NCBI RefSeq assembly: GCF_001676875.1
Contig: NZ_JYKA01000020.1
Span: forward strand, 26,335 to 90,334
DNA from: Chromobacterium subtsugae
Lineage (GTDB): Bacteria; Pseudomonadota; Gammaproteobacteria; Burkholderiales; Chromobacteriaceae
Direction: 5' to 3'
DNA length: 64,000 nucleotides
The translations under genes and the position numbers were made by a program. The notes under the pieces are model-generated. The model ran no database searches. It was not told the DNA's origin and worked only from the letters and a program-made list of their open reading frames with translations. Numbering within the stretch: the first letter of the stretch is position 1; each line of letters starts with the position of its first letter. Positions 42,874-51,148 of this stretch are shown one piece after another.

Positions 42874-42970
42874 GCGTAGGGCGGAAGCCCGCATAGCGGG
42901 CGTTCCGCCTCTGCCGTTGCAAGAGATAAATGGAATGGCGGAACGCCCCTTTGGGGCTTCCGCCCTACGC
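42874..42970. repeat. Pair of inverted REP-like palindromes
   Basis: Two hairpins stand tail to tail. The left one (42879-42909) and the right one (42937-42964) are each palindromic around GGCGGAA...TTCCGCC. The outer 17 bases (42874-42890) match the complement of 42954-42970 perfectly, and 42898-42909 match 42937-42948, so the whole block can also fold on itself. It fills the gap between the glycosyltransferase and pglE-like genes. No transposase is nearby; it resembles REP/BIME elements. Confidence 0.8.
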
Positions 42971-43056
42971 AAGATTTTGCAGGCCGCGCGCGAGGCGCGC
43001 GGCGATGGACATGGACGGCGGCCATGCTAGGCCGCGCTAAGACGAAAGACTGAGAA

Positions 43057-44220
43057 ATGAGCGAACAGAAATTTTTGCCGTTTGCCTTGCCGGACATCGG
43101 CGAGGAAGAGATCAACGAAGTGGTCGACGCGCTGCGTTCCGGTTGGGTCACCACCGGCCCCAAGACCAAGCAGTTCGAGGCTGACTTCGCGCAATTCCTC
43201 GGCGACGGCGTCGAGGCGATCGCGGTGAACTCCGCCACCGCCGGCCTGCATCTGGCGCTGGAGGCCATCGGCATCCGCGAGGGCGACGAAGTGATCGTGC
43301 CGTCCTATACCTTCACCGCCACCGCCGAAGTGGTGCGCTATCTGGGCGCGCACCCGGTGTGCGTGGACGTGGACGCGGCCACCTTCAACATCCGCCCGGA
43401 CGCCATCCGCGCGGCGATCACCGGCAAGACCAAAGCCATTATCCCGGTTCACTTCGCCGGCCTCGCTTGCGAGATGGACGAAATCATCGCCATCGCCCGC
43501 GAGCATGGCCTGAAGATCGTCGAGGACGCCGCCCACGCGATGCCCACCTACTACAAGGGCAAGCTGGTGGGCACGCTGGATTCCGACGTGACCGTGTTCA
43601 GCTTCTACGCCAACAAGACCATGACCACCGGCGAAGGCGGCATGGTGGTGTCGAAGAACAAGGACATCATCGCCCGCTGCAAGGTGATGCGCCTGCACGG
43701 CATCAGCCGCGACGCCTTCGACCGCTATGTGTCCAAGACGCCGGCCTGGTTCTATGAGGTGGTGGCTCCAGGCTACAAGTACAATATGCCGGACACCGCC
43801 GCGGCGATGGGCATTCACCAGCTGAAGAAAATCCGCGGCTTTTACGACAAGCGCGAAGTCATGGCCCAGCGCTTCGACCGCGAGCTGGCCGGCCTGCCGC
43901 TGATCCTGCCGGCGCGCGCCAAGGACGAGGGCAGCAACCACGCCTGGCACTTGTACCCGGTGCGGATCAAACCGGAAGCCGGCGTCAGCCGCGACGACTT
44001 CATCGCCAAGATGGCGGAGAAGGGCATCGGCTGCTCGGTGCACTTCATCCCGCTGCACCGCCAGCCGGTATGGCGCGACGGCTACCAGCTGACGCGCGAG
44101 CAATTCCCGGTGGCTGACGCCGCGTTCGAGGCCGAGGTGACGCTGCCGCTGTACACCAAGATGACCGACGACGACCAGACCCGCGTCATCGCCGCGGTGC
44201 GCGAGATCCTGGGCGCATGA
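43057..44220 (+). CDS. pglE: PglE-like UDP-4-keto-6-deoxy-GlcNAc aminotransferase
   Basis: A 387-residue DegT-family PLP enzyme. The lysine is Lys187 in [15 protein letters not shown], and the Asp-containing VEDAAHAMP segment is present. With the PglF-type dehydratase at 45346 it would make UDP-4-amino-4,6-dideoxy-GlcNAc, the precursor of N,N'-diacetylbacillosamine. The start lies after the REP-like repeat with GACTGAGAA upstream. Its end overlaps the sugar transferase gene by 4 bases (ATGA). Confidence 0.85.
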   Translation: MSEQKFLPFALPDIGEEEINEVVDALRSGWVTTGPKTKQFEADFAQFLGDGVEAIAVNSATAGLHLALEAIGIREGDEVIVPSYTFTATAEVVRYLGAHPVCVDVDAATFNIRPDAIRAAITGKTKAIIPVHFAGLACEMDEIIAIAREHGLKIVEDAAHAMPTYYKGKLVGTLDSDVTVFSFYANKTMTTGEGGMVVSKNKDIIARCKVMRLHGISRDAFDRYVSKTPAWFYEVVAPGYKYNMPDTAAAMGIHQLKKIRGFYDKREVMAQRFDRELAGLPLILPARAKDEGSNHAWHLYPVRIKPEAGVSRDDFIAKMAEKGIGCSVHFIPLHRQPVWRDGYQLTREQFPVADAAFEAEVTLPLYTKMTDDDQTRVIAAVREILGA

Positions 44221-44885
44221 GCGATCGGTTGGAAAAAGAGGGCGGCGAGTTGTTGCCGCCTTGCTGCCAGCCGCGCCGCCATGGCTCGCGTTTGCTGAAG
44301 CGGCTGTTCGACATCGCCGCTGCCGGCGCGGGTCTCGCCGTGCTGGCGCTGCCGCTTATGGCGGTGGCGCTGTGGGTGAAGCTGGATTCGCCGGGGCCGG
44401 TGTTTTTCCGCCAGGTGCGGGTGGGGCGCGGCGGCGCGCTGTTCCGCATCCACAAATTCCGCACCATGCAGGTGGATACCGAACGCCATGGCCAATTGAC
44501 GGTGGGCGCCGACAGCCGCGTCACCGGCGCCGGCCGAGTGCTGCGCAAGACCAAGCTGGACGAGCTGCCGCAGCTGCTGGACGTGCTGTTCGGCGACATG
44601 AGCCTGGTCGGCCCGCGGCCGGAGGTGCCCAAATACGTCGCGCACTATCCGGCCGAGGTGAAGGACATCGTGCTGTCGGTGCGCCCAGGCATCACCGACT
44701 GGGCGTCGATAAAGATGATCGATGAAAACGAGATACTGGGCCGCGCCGCCGATCCGGAGCGCGCCTATATCGACGAGGTGCTGCCGGAGAAGCTGGGCTA
44801 TTACGTCCGCTACGCCGAAACCCATAGCCTGCTCGAAGACATCCGCATCATTGTCGCCACCCTGATGAAGATCGTCAGCCGATGA
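44217..44885 (+). CDS. pglC: PglC/WcaJ-like phosphoglycosyl transferase (initiating enzyme)
   Basis: A 222-residue monotopic phosphoglycosyl transferase. It has one N-terminal hydrophobic segment (about 30-50), then [26 protein letters not shown], the [16 protein letters not shown] motif with the catalytic Asp-Glu pair, and [13 protein letters not shown]. It transfers a phospho-sugar, likely diacetylbacillosamine, to undecaprenyl phosphate to start glycan assembly. It lacks the acetyltransferase domain fused to it in neisserial PglB. The next gene could provide that acetylation. Confidence 0.85.
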   Translation: MSDRLEKEGGELLPPCCQPRRHGSRLLKRLFDIAAAGAGLAVLALPLMAVALWVKLDSPGPVFFRQVRVGRGGALFRIHKFRTMQVDTERHGQLTVGADSRVTGAGRVLRKTKLDELPQLLDVLFGDMSLVGPRPEVPKYVAHYPAEVKDIVLSVRPGITDWASIKMIDENEILGRAADPERAYIDEVLPEKLGYYVRYAETHSLLEDIRIIVATLMKIVSR

Positions 44886-45349
44886 CCATCACGATCCGCG
44901 CCGCCATGCCCGCCGACGCCGATGCATTGGCCGGCATCTACCTGGATTGCCGCCGCGCGATGCCCTATGCGCCGTTGGCGCATGGCGAGGCCGCCGTGCG
45001 GACCTGGTTCGCCGAGGCCTTGCTGCCGGCGGGCGATGTCTGGCTGGCGGAGCGGGGCGGCGAGATCGCCGGCTTCGCCGCCTGTTCGGCGCAAGATGGC
45101 CTCAGGTGGCTGGATCAGCTGTATGTCGCCGCGCGGCATCAAGGCGCGGGCATAGGCGCGGCTTTGTTGCAGCGGGTTGTGGTGGAGCGGGCGCAGGCTT
45201 GCCGCCTGCATGTGTTCCAGGCCAATGCCGGCGCGCGGCGCTTTTACGAGGCGCATGGCTTCGCATTGCTGAGCCTGGGCGATGGACTGGATAACGAGGA
45301 ACGCTGTCCGGACGCGCTGTATCAATGGCGGCCGGATAGGAAAGAATGA
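44882..45349 (+). CDS. GNAT acetyltransferase, candidate C4-amino acetylase
   Basis: A 155-residue GNAT-fold protein with the acetyl-CoA motif RHQGAGIGAALL near residue 85 and RRFYEAHGF near the end. In bacillosamine loci the C4 amine is acetylated by PglD, a beta-helix enzyme. Here a GNAT sits exactly between the pglC-like and pglF-like genes, overlapping both by 4 bases. It may therefore replace PglD, as GNAT enzymes do for similar amino sugars. That substitution is inference. Confidence 0.65.
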   Translation: MTITIRAAMPADADALAGIYLDCRRAMPYAPLAHGEAAVRTWFAEALLPAGDVWLAERGGEIAGFAACSAQDGLRWLDQLYVAARHQGAGIGAALLQRVVVERAQACRLHVFQANAGARRFYEAHGFALLSLGDGLDNEERCPDALYQWRPDRKE

Positions 45350-47232
45350 CCATGTTTGAAAAACTGCTAGCCTTCTCCCGACACAACAAGATGGCGATGC
45401 TGGCGCTGATGGACGCGCTGCTGCTGCCGCTGGCGTTGTGGAGCGCGGTATTCCTGCGCCTGGGCGGTTATTGGGACCCCAAGCTCAATCCGCACCTGTG
45501 GATCTTCATCGTGCCGCCCTTGTGGGCGATTCCCATCTTCATCAAGCTGGGCCTGTACCGCGCGGTGCTGAAATACCTGGACGACAAGATCATCTTCACC
45601 GTGTTTAGCGGCGTGACGCTGTCGGTGCTGGTATTGCAGGCGGTGATCCAGATGGCCCACGTCTGGGCGATGCCGCGCGCGTCGGTGATCATCTTCTGGG
45701 TGTTCGCGATGGCCTATATTGGCGGCAGCCGCTTCCTGCTGCGCGGTCTGGTCAGGCGCATCGACGCCACCGAGGCGCCGCGCGATCCGGTGATCATCTA
45801 CGGCGCCGGCCAGGCCGGCGTGCAGCTGATGCTGGCCTTGCAGGCCGGCCGCGAGTACCGGCCGATGGCCTTCGTCGACGACAACCCCGAGCTGCGCCGC
45901 CGCACCTATCGCGGCGTGGCGGTGCATGCGCCGGACGAGCTGCCGGCGCTGGTCAAGGATACCCAGGCCAAGTGCATCCTGCTGGCCATGCCTTCGGTCG
46001 GCCGCGGCCGCCAGCGCGAAATCCTGGAGTCGCTGGAGCGGCTGCGGGTGCCGATCAAGCGCCTGCCCGGCATGGCCGACCTGGTGTCCGGCGAAGCGCG
46101 GGTGGAGGAATTGAAGGAGGTGGAGATCGAGGATCTGCTGGGCCGCGATCCGGTGCCGCCGAAGGCCGAACTGTTGGCGCGCAACATCCGCGACAAGGTA
46201 GTGCTGGTCACCGGCGCCGGCGGCTCCATCGGCTCCGAACTGGCGCGCCAGATCGTCAAGAACCGCCCGGCGCGCATCGTATTGTTCGAGTTGTCGGAAT
46301 TCGCGCTGTACAGCATAGACCAGGAACTGGCGCAGATCGCGCCGCGCATCCCGCGCACGCCGATATTGGGCTCTGTCACCGACTATGCGCGGCTGACCCA
46401 GGTGATGCGCGCCTTCCAGGTGGAGACGGTGTACCACGCCGCCGCCTACAAGCACGTGCCGATGGTGGAGCACAATCCGGTGGCCGGCATCGTCAACAAC
46501 GCCTTCGGCACCGACACCACCGCCCGCGCGGCGGAGGACTGCGGCGTCGACACCTTCGTGCTGATTTCCACCGATAAAGCCGTGCGCCCCACCAATGTGA
46601 TGGGCGCCACCAAGCGGCTGGCCGAGCTGACCCTGCAGACCCGCCACGCCCGCGGCAGCCGCACCCGCTTCGTGATGGTGCGCTTCGGCAATGTGCTGGG
46701 CAGCTCGGGATCGGTCGTTCCGCTGTTCCGCCGCCAGATCAAGGCCGGCGGCCCGATCACGCTGACCCATGCCGACATCACCCGCTACTTCATGACCATC
46801 CCGGAAGCGGCGCAGCTGGTGATCCAGGCTGGCGCGATGGGCGACGGCGGCGACGTGTTCGTGCTGGACATGGGCGAGCCGGTGAAGATCATCGATCTGG
46901 CGCGGCGCATGGTGCACCTGTCCGGCCTGGAGGTGAAGGATGCGGATCATCCGGGCGGCGATATCGAAATCCGCGTCACCGGCCTCAGGCCCGGCGAGAA
47001 GCTGTACGAGGAGCTGTTGATCGGCGACAACGTGCTGGCCACCGACCACGCCCGCATCCTGCGCGCGCAGGAGTACCACCTGTCCGACGCCGAAATGGCA
47101 TCGTTGCTGCAGCGGCTGGCCGACGCCTGCCAGCGGCTGGACGCGCCGGCCGCCTTCGCCCTGATGCAGGAGGCGGTGCATGAGTTCCAGGCCGCGGAGG
47201 CGACGCAGGACTGGGTGACGCTGCAGGGCTGA
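45346..47232 (+). CDS. pglF: PglF/WbpM-type UDP-GlcNAc C6-dehydratase
   Basis: A 628-residue protein with four N-terminal membrane helices (about 17-115). A Rossmann-like linker domain (YGAGQAGVQL near 150) comes next, followed by a soluble SDR domain with TGAGGSIGSE (about 289-298). The catalytic region reads ISTDKAVRPTNVMGATKR from about residue 407, in which Met replaces the usual SDR Tyr, as is normal for PglF/WbpM. It makes UDP-4-keto-6-deoxy-GlcNAc. It is the last gene of the glycan locus. Confidence 0.9.
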   Translation: MTMFEKLLAFSRHNKMAMLALMDALLLPLALWSAVFLRLGGYWDPKLNPHLWIFIVPPLWAIPIFIKLGLYRAVLKYLDDKIIFTVFSGVTLSVLVLQAVIQMAHVWAMPRASVIIFWVFAMAYIGGSRFLLRGLVRRIDATEAPRDPVIIYGAGQAGVQLMLALQAGREYRPMAFVDDNPELRRRTYRGVAVHAPDELPALVKDTQAKCILLAMPSVGRGRQREILESLERLRVPIKRLPGMADLVSGEARVEELKEVEIEDLLGRDPVPPKAELLARNIRDKVVLVTGAGGSIGSELARQIVKNRPARIVLFELSEFALYSIDQELAQIAPRIPRTPILGSVTDYARLTQVMRAFQVETVYHAAAYKHVPMVEHNPVAGIVNNAFGTDTTARAAEDCGVDTFVLISTDKAVRPTNVMGATKRLAELTLQTRHARGSRTRFVMVRFGNVLGSSGSVVPLFRRQIKAGGPITLTHADITRYFMTIPEAAQLVIQAGAMGDGGDVFVLDMGEPVKIIDLARRMVHLSGLEVKDADHPGGDIEIRVTGLRPGEKLYEELLIGDNVLATDHARILRAQEYHLSDAEMASLLQRLADACQRLDAPAAFALMQEAVHEFQAAEATQDWVTLQG

Positions 47233-47252
47233 TCGTACCCTATCCCTAAATC

Positions 47253-47282
47253 AACGGCTGCAAGCTACCACTTGCAGCCGTT
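47253..47282. terminator. Hairpin at the convergent end of pglF and the TonB-like gene
   Basis: AACGGCTGCAAG, loop CTACCA and CTTGCAGCCGTT form a perfect 12-bp stem. Its right arm lies inside the last codons of the leftward gene. Only short T stretches follow on either strand, so termination efficiency is uncertain. Confidence 0.55.
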
Positions 47283-47816
47283 GTCTTTATCGAAGGCGTC
47301 TTTCAGCAGCATGGGGGCGGCGAGCAAGCCCAGGTTGGCATAGGCCTTGGCGCAGTCGGCGCGCTCGGCGCGATTGATATTGCGCGCCAGCCGGGCCTTT
47401 TCCGGATCCTCGCGCAGAGGTTTGGCGTTGGCGTTTTCCGGTTCCAGCTGCCGCATCTGCTGGCGCAGCCCCTCAATGGTTAGGCGTGGCTCCGCGCGTG
47501 CGGCGCTGGCCGTGGCTTTCCCCTGCCGCGCCGGTCGGGCGGTCGTTTCAACGGCTGTCGCGGCGCGAGCGGCATGCGCCGGGCGTGGCGATCGCGCGGC
47601 GGGCGCCGGCTTCGCCGAAGCGGCCCGTGATGGCGGGTCAGGCGGGGGCAGGGTGATGGGCACCATACTCACCCGCAGCGGCTGCGGCGCGGCAGCCGGC
47701 TGCTGTTGCGCGGCTTTCAAGGCGAACAGCGCCAGCGCATGCAACAGCAGGCTTGCGGCGATGGCCAGCGGCCGTCGTGGCAGCGGCGAAGGGCGGGGAA
47801 CGGTAAGCGCGCTCAT
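47265..47816 (-). CDS. TonB-like single-span protein with Pro/Ala-rich periplasmic stalk
   Basis: A 183-residue protein. A short basic N-terminus is followed by one membrane helix, AIAASLLLHALALFAL, whose SLLLHAL core recalls TonB-type anchors. A Pro/Ala/Arg-rich stretch (about 40-110) leads to a small C-terminal domain (LTIEGLRQQMRQLEP, RADCAKAYANLGLLA, NGCKW) with two Cys. The TonB C-terminal fold is not evident, so this may be an unrelated periplasmic protein. ATG 47816 places the anchor at the start. ATG 47846 adds 10 residues and is an equal alternative, since neither has a clear ribosome-binding site. Confidence 0.6.
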   Translation of the reverse strand: MSALTVPRPSPLPRRPLAIAASLLLHALALFALKAAQQQPAAAPQPLRVSMVPITLPPPDPPSRAASAKPAPAARSPRPAHAARAATAVETTARPARQGKATASAARAEPRLTIEGLRQQMRQLEPENANAKPLREDPEKARLARNINRAERADCAKAYANLGLLAAPMLLKDAFDKDNGCKW

Positions 47817-47980
47817 ATCTGTAAAATAAATGCGGACCTTTGCCATGTTGATGGCATTGTTGTTTGCGTTTGGTGCATGGCTTGTGACATTGCGGCGGCG
47901 GGACTCATGGTAGAGTGCGCGCGCGCCGCAAAGTGCCCCGGCGGTGTACCATCTGGCATCCGCAATCTGGACCTTGAGCG

Positions 47981-48889
47981 ATGGAAACCCGCTGGCTGGA
48001 AGACTTTCTGGTGCTGGCCGATACCGGCAGCTTCACCCGCTCCGCCGAGCTGCGCCACCTGACGCAGCCGGCTTTCTCCCGGCGCATCCGCGCGCTCGAG
48101 AGCTGGCTGGGCGCGGACCTGATAGACCGCACCACTTATCCGACCAAGCTGACCGCGGCCGGCAAGCTGCTGCAGCAGCAAGCGGTGCCGCTGTTGGCTC
48201 AGCTCAACACCACCCGCACCATGCTGCGCGGCCTGCAGCCCTTGCCGCAGGGCACGCTGGAGTTCGCGGTGCCGCACACGCTGTCGTTCTCGTATTTTCC
48301 CAAGTGGCTGACCGCGGTGGAGGACGGTTTCGGCCAGTTGTCCTGCCGACTGCAGGCCAGCAATGTGCACGACGCGGTGCTGGCCTTCGTCGAAGGCGGC
48401 AGCGATTTCCTGATGTGCTACCACCATCCCAAGCAGCCGGTAGAGTTGCATGACGCGCGCTACGGCGGCTTGCGGCTGGGCGTCGAGCGCCTGCGGCCGT
48501 ACGCCATCGCCGCGGACGGCGCGCCCGTGTATGCCCTGCCGGGGCGGCAGGAGGCGCCGCTGCCGTTTTTGGGTTACGCCAGCAACGCCTATTTCCGCTT
48601 GATGAGCGATTTGCTGCTGGTCAGCGGGCCGCAGCCGGCGCACCTGTCGCTGCGCTACGAAACCGATATGGCCGAAGGGCTGAAGCAGATGGCCTTGGCC
48701 GGCCACGGCCTGGCTTTCCTGCCGGAAAGCTCGGTGGCGGCGGAGTGCCAGGCCGGCTTGCTGCTGCCGGCCGGCGGCGACGAGTGGAGCGTGGAAATGG
48801 AGATCCAGCTGTATTGCGATCTGCGCCACGCCAAGCCGGAACAAGAGGCTTTGTGGGCGTATCTGGCGGCGCGCCACCCGGCGGTGTGA
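47981..48889 (+). CDS. LysR-family transcriptional regulator, HypT-like, next to aspA
   Basis: A 302-residue regulator. The winged helix-turn-helix occupies residues 1-60 (METRWLEDFLVL, TGSFTRSAELRHLTQPAFSR), followed by a long linker helix. The periplasmic-binding-protein-like effector domain starts near 90 (GTLEFAVPHTLSFSYFP). The N-terminal sequence is close to the HypT/YjiE subgroup of E. coli, which responds to hypochlorite. It lies 151 bases upstream of aspA on the same strand, with a perfect dyad in between, so aspA is a likely target. The inducer is unknown. Confidence 0.82.
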   Translation: METRWLEDFLVLADTGSFTRSAELRHLTQPAFSRRIRALESWLGADLIDRTTYPTKLTAAGKLLQQQAVPLLAQLNTTRTMLRGLQPLPQGTLEFAVPHTLSFSYFPKWLTAVEDGFGQLSCRLQASNVHDAVLAFVEGGSDFLMCYHHPKQPVELHDARYGGLRLGVERLRPYAIAADGAPVYALPGRQEAPLPFLGYASNAYFRLMSDLLLVSGPQPAHLSLRYETDMAEGLKQMALAGHGLAFLPESSVAAECQAGLLLPAGGDEWSVEMEIQLYCDLRHAKPEQEALWAYLAARHPAV

Positions 48890-48922
48890 GGCGGTAAGCC
48901 CGCGCGGGCCAGGCTGCCGCAA

Positions 48923-48945
48923 GGTTATGCAATTCCTGCATAACC
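48923..48945. promoter_or_regulatory. LysR-type operator candidate upstream of aspA
   Basis: GGTTATGCA, ATTCC and TGCATAACC form a perfect 9-5-9 dyad that contains the T-N11-A core of LysR boxes. A weak promoter, TTGGCC (48962-48967) and CATACA (48984-48989), predicts a start near 48996. The dyad centre would then lie near -62, the usual position of a LysR recognition site. Confidence 0.55.
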
Positions 48946-49040
48946 CCATCCCGATTCGGAATTGGCCAAGCCGGCGGGGCAGGCATACAGTGCGGGGCAT
49001 TGCAGGCCGCGCATGACGGCCGCCCTGAGGAGACCCGCAG

Positions 49041-50444
49041 ATGACCACCCGCATCGAACACGATTTGCTTGGTAACCGCGACGTGCCGGCCACCGCCTAT
49101 TGGGGCGTGCACACCTTGCGCGCCATCGAGAATTTCCCGATCACCGGCCAGACCATAGGCAGCTATGGCGATCTGATCCGCGCGCTGGCCTGCATCAAGC
49201 AAGCCGCCGCCCAGGCCAACCGCGACCTCGGCATTCTCGACTCCAAGCTGGCCCAGGCCATCGTCGACGCCTGCGAGGAAATCCGCGCCGGCAAGCTGCA
49301 TGAAGAGTTCGTCGTCGACGTGATCCAGGGCGGCGCGGGCACCTCCACCAATATGAACGCCAACGAGGTGATCGCCAACCGCGCGCTGGAGCTGCTGGGC
49401 CACGCCAAGGGCGAGTACCAATACCTGCACCCGAACGAGCACGTCAACCTGTGCCAAAGCACCAACGACGTCTACCCGACCGCGCTGCGCCTGGCCGCCT
49501 TTTGGGGCGTGCTGAAGCTGGTGTCGCGGATGGAAGTGCTGCGCAAGGCTTTCGAGGACAAGGCCGGGGAGTTCAAGGACATCCTGAAGATGGGCCGCAC
49601 CCAGCTGCAGGACGCGGTGCCGATGACCCTGGGCCAGGAATTCCAGACCTACGCCGTGATGCTGGGCGAAGATGAACAACGCCTGAAGGAAGCCAGCGCG
49701 CTGATGCTGGAGATCAACCTCGGCGCCACCGCCATCGGCACCGGCATCACCGCCCATCCGGATTACGCCAAGCTGGTTTGCCTGCACTTGTCCGAGCTGG
49801 TGGGCAGCCAGCTGATCACCGCGCCGAATCTGATCGAAGCCACCCAGGACTGCGGCGCCTTCGTGCAGCTGTCCGGCGTGCTCAAGCGCGTGGCGGTCAA
49901 GCTGTCCAAGACCTGCAACGACCTGCGTCTGCTGTCGTCCGGCCCGCGCGCCGGCTTCGGCGAGATCAATCTGCCGGCGCGCCAGGCCGGTTCGTCCATC
50001 ATGCCGGGCAAGGTCAATCCGGTGATTCCGGAAGTGGTGAGCCAGGTGGCGTATGAAGTCATCGGCAACGACATGACCATCACCATGGCCGCCGAAGCCG
50101 GCCAGCTGCAGCTGAACGCCTTCGAGCCGGTGATCGCCTACAGCCTGTTCCGCAGCGCCGGCCACCTGGCCAACGCCTGCGACACCCTGACCGAGCATTG
50201 CGTGAAAGGCATCACCGCCAACCGCGAGCGCCTGCGCCAGAGCGTGGAAAGCTCGATCGGCCTGGTGACCGCGCTGAACCCGGTGATCGGCTACGAAGCC
50301 GCCACCCGCGTGGCCGCCGAAGCGCACGCCAACGGCAGCAGCGTGGCCGAGGTGGTGCTGGCCCATGGCCTGCTGACCCGCGAGCAGTTGGACGACATCC
50401 TGCAGCCCGACATGTTGACCCGGCCGCGCTGGGTGACGCTGTAA
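49041..50444 (+). CDS. aspA: Aspartate ammonia-lyase
   Basis: A 467-residue member of the fumarase/aspartase superfamily, the usual AspA length. It carries the family signature GSSIMPGKVNP (317-327) with the catalytic Ser loop, plus NMNANEVIANRALE and HPNEHVNLCQSTND, which favour aspartase over fumarase. It converts aspartate to fumarate and ammonia, feeding the TCA cycle. The start ATG at 49041 follows GAGGAGA. The gene is likely controlled by the LysR regulator upstream and ends at a strong terminator. Confidence 0.95.
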   Translation: MTTRIEHDLLGNRDVPATAYWGVHTLRAIENFPITGQTIGSYGDLIRALACIKQAAAQANRDLGILDSKLAQAIVDACEEIRAGKLHEEFVVDVIQGGAGTSTNMNANEVIANRALELLGHAKGEYQYLHPNEHVNLCQSTNDVYPTALRLAAFWGVLKLVSRMEVLRKAFEDKAGEFKDILKMGRTQLQDAVPMTLGQEFQTYAVMLGEDEQRLKEASALMLEINLGATAIGTGITAHPDYAKLVCLHLSELVGSQLITAPNLIEATQDCGAFVQLSGVLKRVAVKLSKTCNDLRLLSSGPRAGFGEINLPARQAGSSIMPGKVNPVIPEVVSQVAYEVIGNDMTITMAAEAGQLQLNAFEPVIAYSLFRSAGHLANACDTLTEHCVKGITANRERLRQSVESSIGLVTALNPVIGYEAATRVAAEAHANGSSVAEVVLAHGLLTREQLDDILQPDMLTRPRWVTL

Positions 50445-50474
50445 ACCGTTTCTCCTTTGTTTGACTCGTGATTC

Positions 50475-50501
50475 CCGGCGCCTGGTGCGCCGGTTTTTTT
50501 T
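50475..50501 (+). terminator. Intrinsic terminator of aspA
   Basis: CCGGCGC, loop CTGGT and GCGCCGG are followed by eight T residues (50494-50501), 30 bases after the aspA stop. Confidence 0.92.
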
Positions 50502-50541
50502 GCGCGCTCACATGCGGCTGGCGATGGCGTCCAACAGCGGG

Positions 50542-50566
50542 TATAACTTTATTGTGCACTGCACAA
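50542..50566 (+). promoter_or_regulatory. -10 box with a perfect operator-like dyad
   Basis: TATAAC at 50542-50547 is followed by TTGTGCA-C-TGCACAA (50552-50566), a perfect 7-1-7 palindrome over the expected start site and just before the AAGGAG of the next gene. This is suggestive of a repressor site. The -35 is weak. Confidence 0.5.
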
Positions 50567-50581
50567 AACAAGGAGCGCATG

Positions 50582-50941
50582 ATGAGTCCGATGCTGTGGT
50601 GGAGTTGCGAATTCCCGGCCTGCGCCTGGTCCTGCCTGCAGGACGGCTGGCGCTGCCAGCAGCGCTATTGGCGCTCCAGCCTGTTTCACGGCGCTCGCGT
50701 TTGGCTGAGTCCGGCGCCCTTGCCGGACAAGCTGGCGCGTTTGGCGCGGCGCGGCTGCGCCGACGGCATCGCGTTATGGCACGACAGCAGCCCGGCTGGT
50801 TTCGCATGGCTGGAGCAGGCCGGCGCGCATGCGCTGCCATACGAAGGAGCGCGCCGCCAATGGCAGGACTGCCTGCGGCACAGCCAGCGGGTCTGGCAGC
50901 GCGGCTTGCTGTTGCTGGGGCGGGAATGGTCGAGGATATAA
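50582..50941 (+). CDS. Small Trp/Cys-rich protein of unknown function
   Basis: A 119-residue protein with no signal peptide or membrane helix that I can defend. It is rich in Trp, Cys and Arg (LWWSCEFPACAWSCLQDGW, split by Cys residues at the start) and ends in LLLLGREWSRI. No family is recognised. The start is well supported: AAGGAG at 50570-50575 lies 6 bases before the ATG at 50582, with another ATG at 50579. Its own promoter and dyad lie directly upstream. It is transcribed alone. Confidence 0.6.
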   Translation: MSPMLWWSCEFPACAWSCLQDGWRCQQRYWRSSLFHGARVWLSPAPLPDKLARLARRGCADGIALWHDSSPAGFAWLEQAGAHALPYEGARRQWQDCLRHSQRVWQRGLLLLGREWSRI

Positions 50942-51026
50942 CGGCAGGCCGCGCGCCTTGTTCCCGGAAGCCAGGCAGACCGAAAATGGCACGGACATGC
51001 CAAAGAGGTAAAAATTAGCGTGCGCG

Positions 51027-51049
51027 CATTGCGAGCAATGTTATATGAT
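51027..51049 (+). promoter_or_regulatory. Candidate promoter/dyad of the following secreted-protein gene
   Basis: The dyad CATTGC-GA-GCAATG (51027-51040) lies just upstream of a TATGAT -10-like box (51044-51049). No good -35 is visible. The leader to the ATG at 51149 would be about 95 bases. Confidence 0.35.
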
Positions 51050-51148
51050 ATTTGGATAATTTCTGAGAGGGAAAGTCTGTCGAAGACCACTCAGTCCGCC
51101 TGCGCGCCGATCCGGCGCGCGGGCGTTTGTTCACTTGAGGAAATATTC

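Noticed and set aside
42874..42970. Intrinsic terminator after the glycosyltransferase gene
   Set aside because: Large GC stems are present but without T-runs. The two nested palindromes fit a REP pair better.
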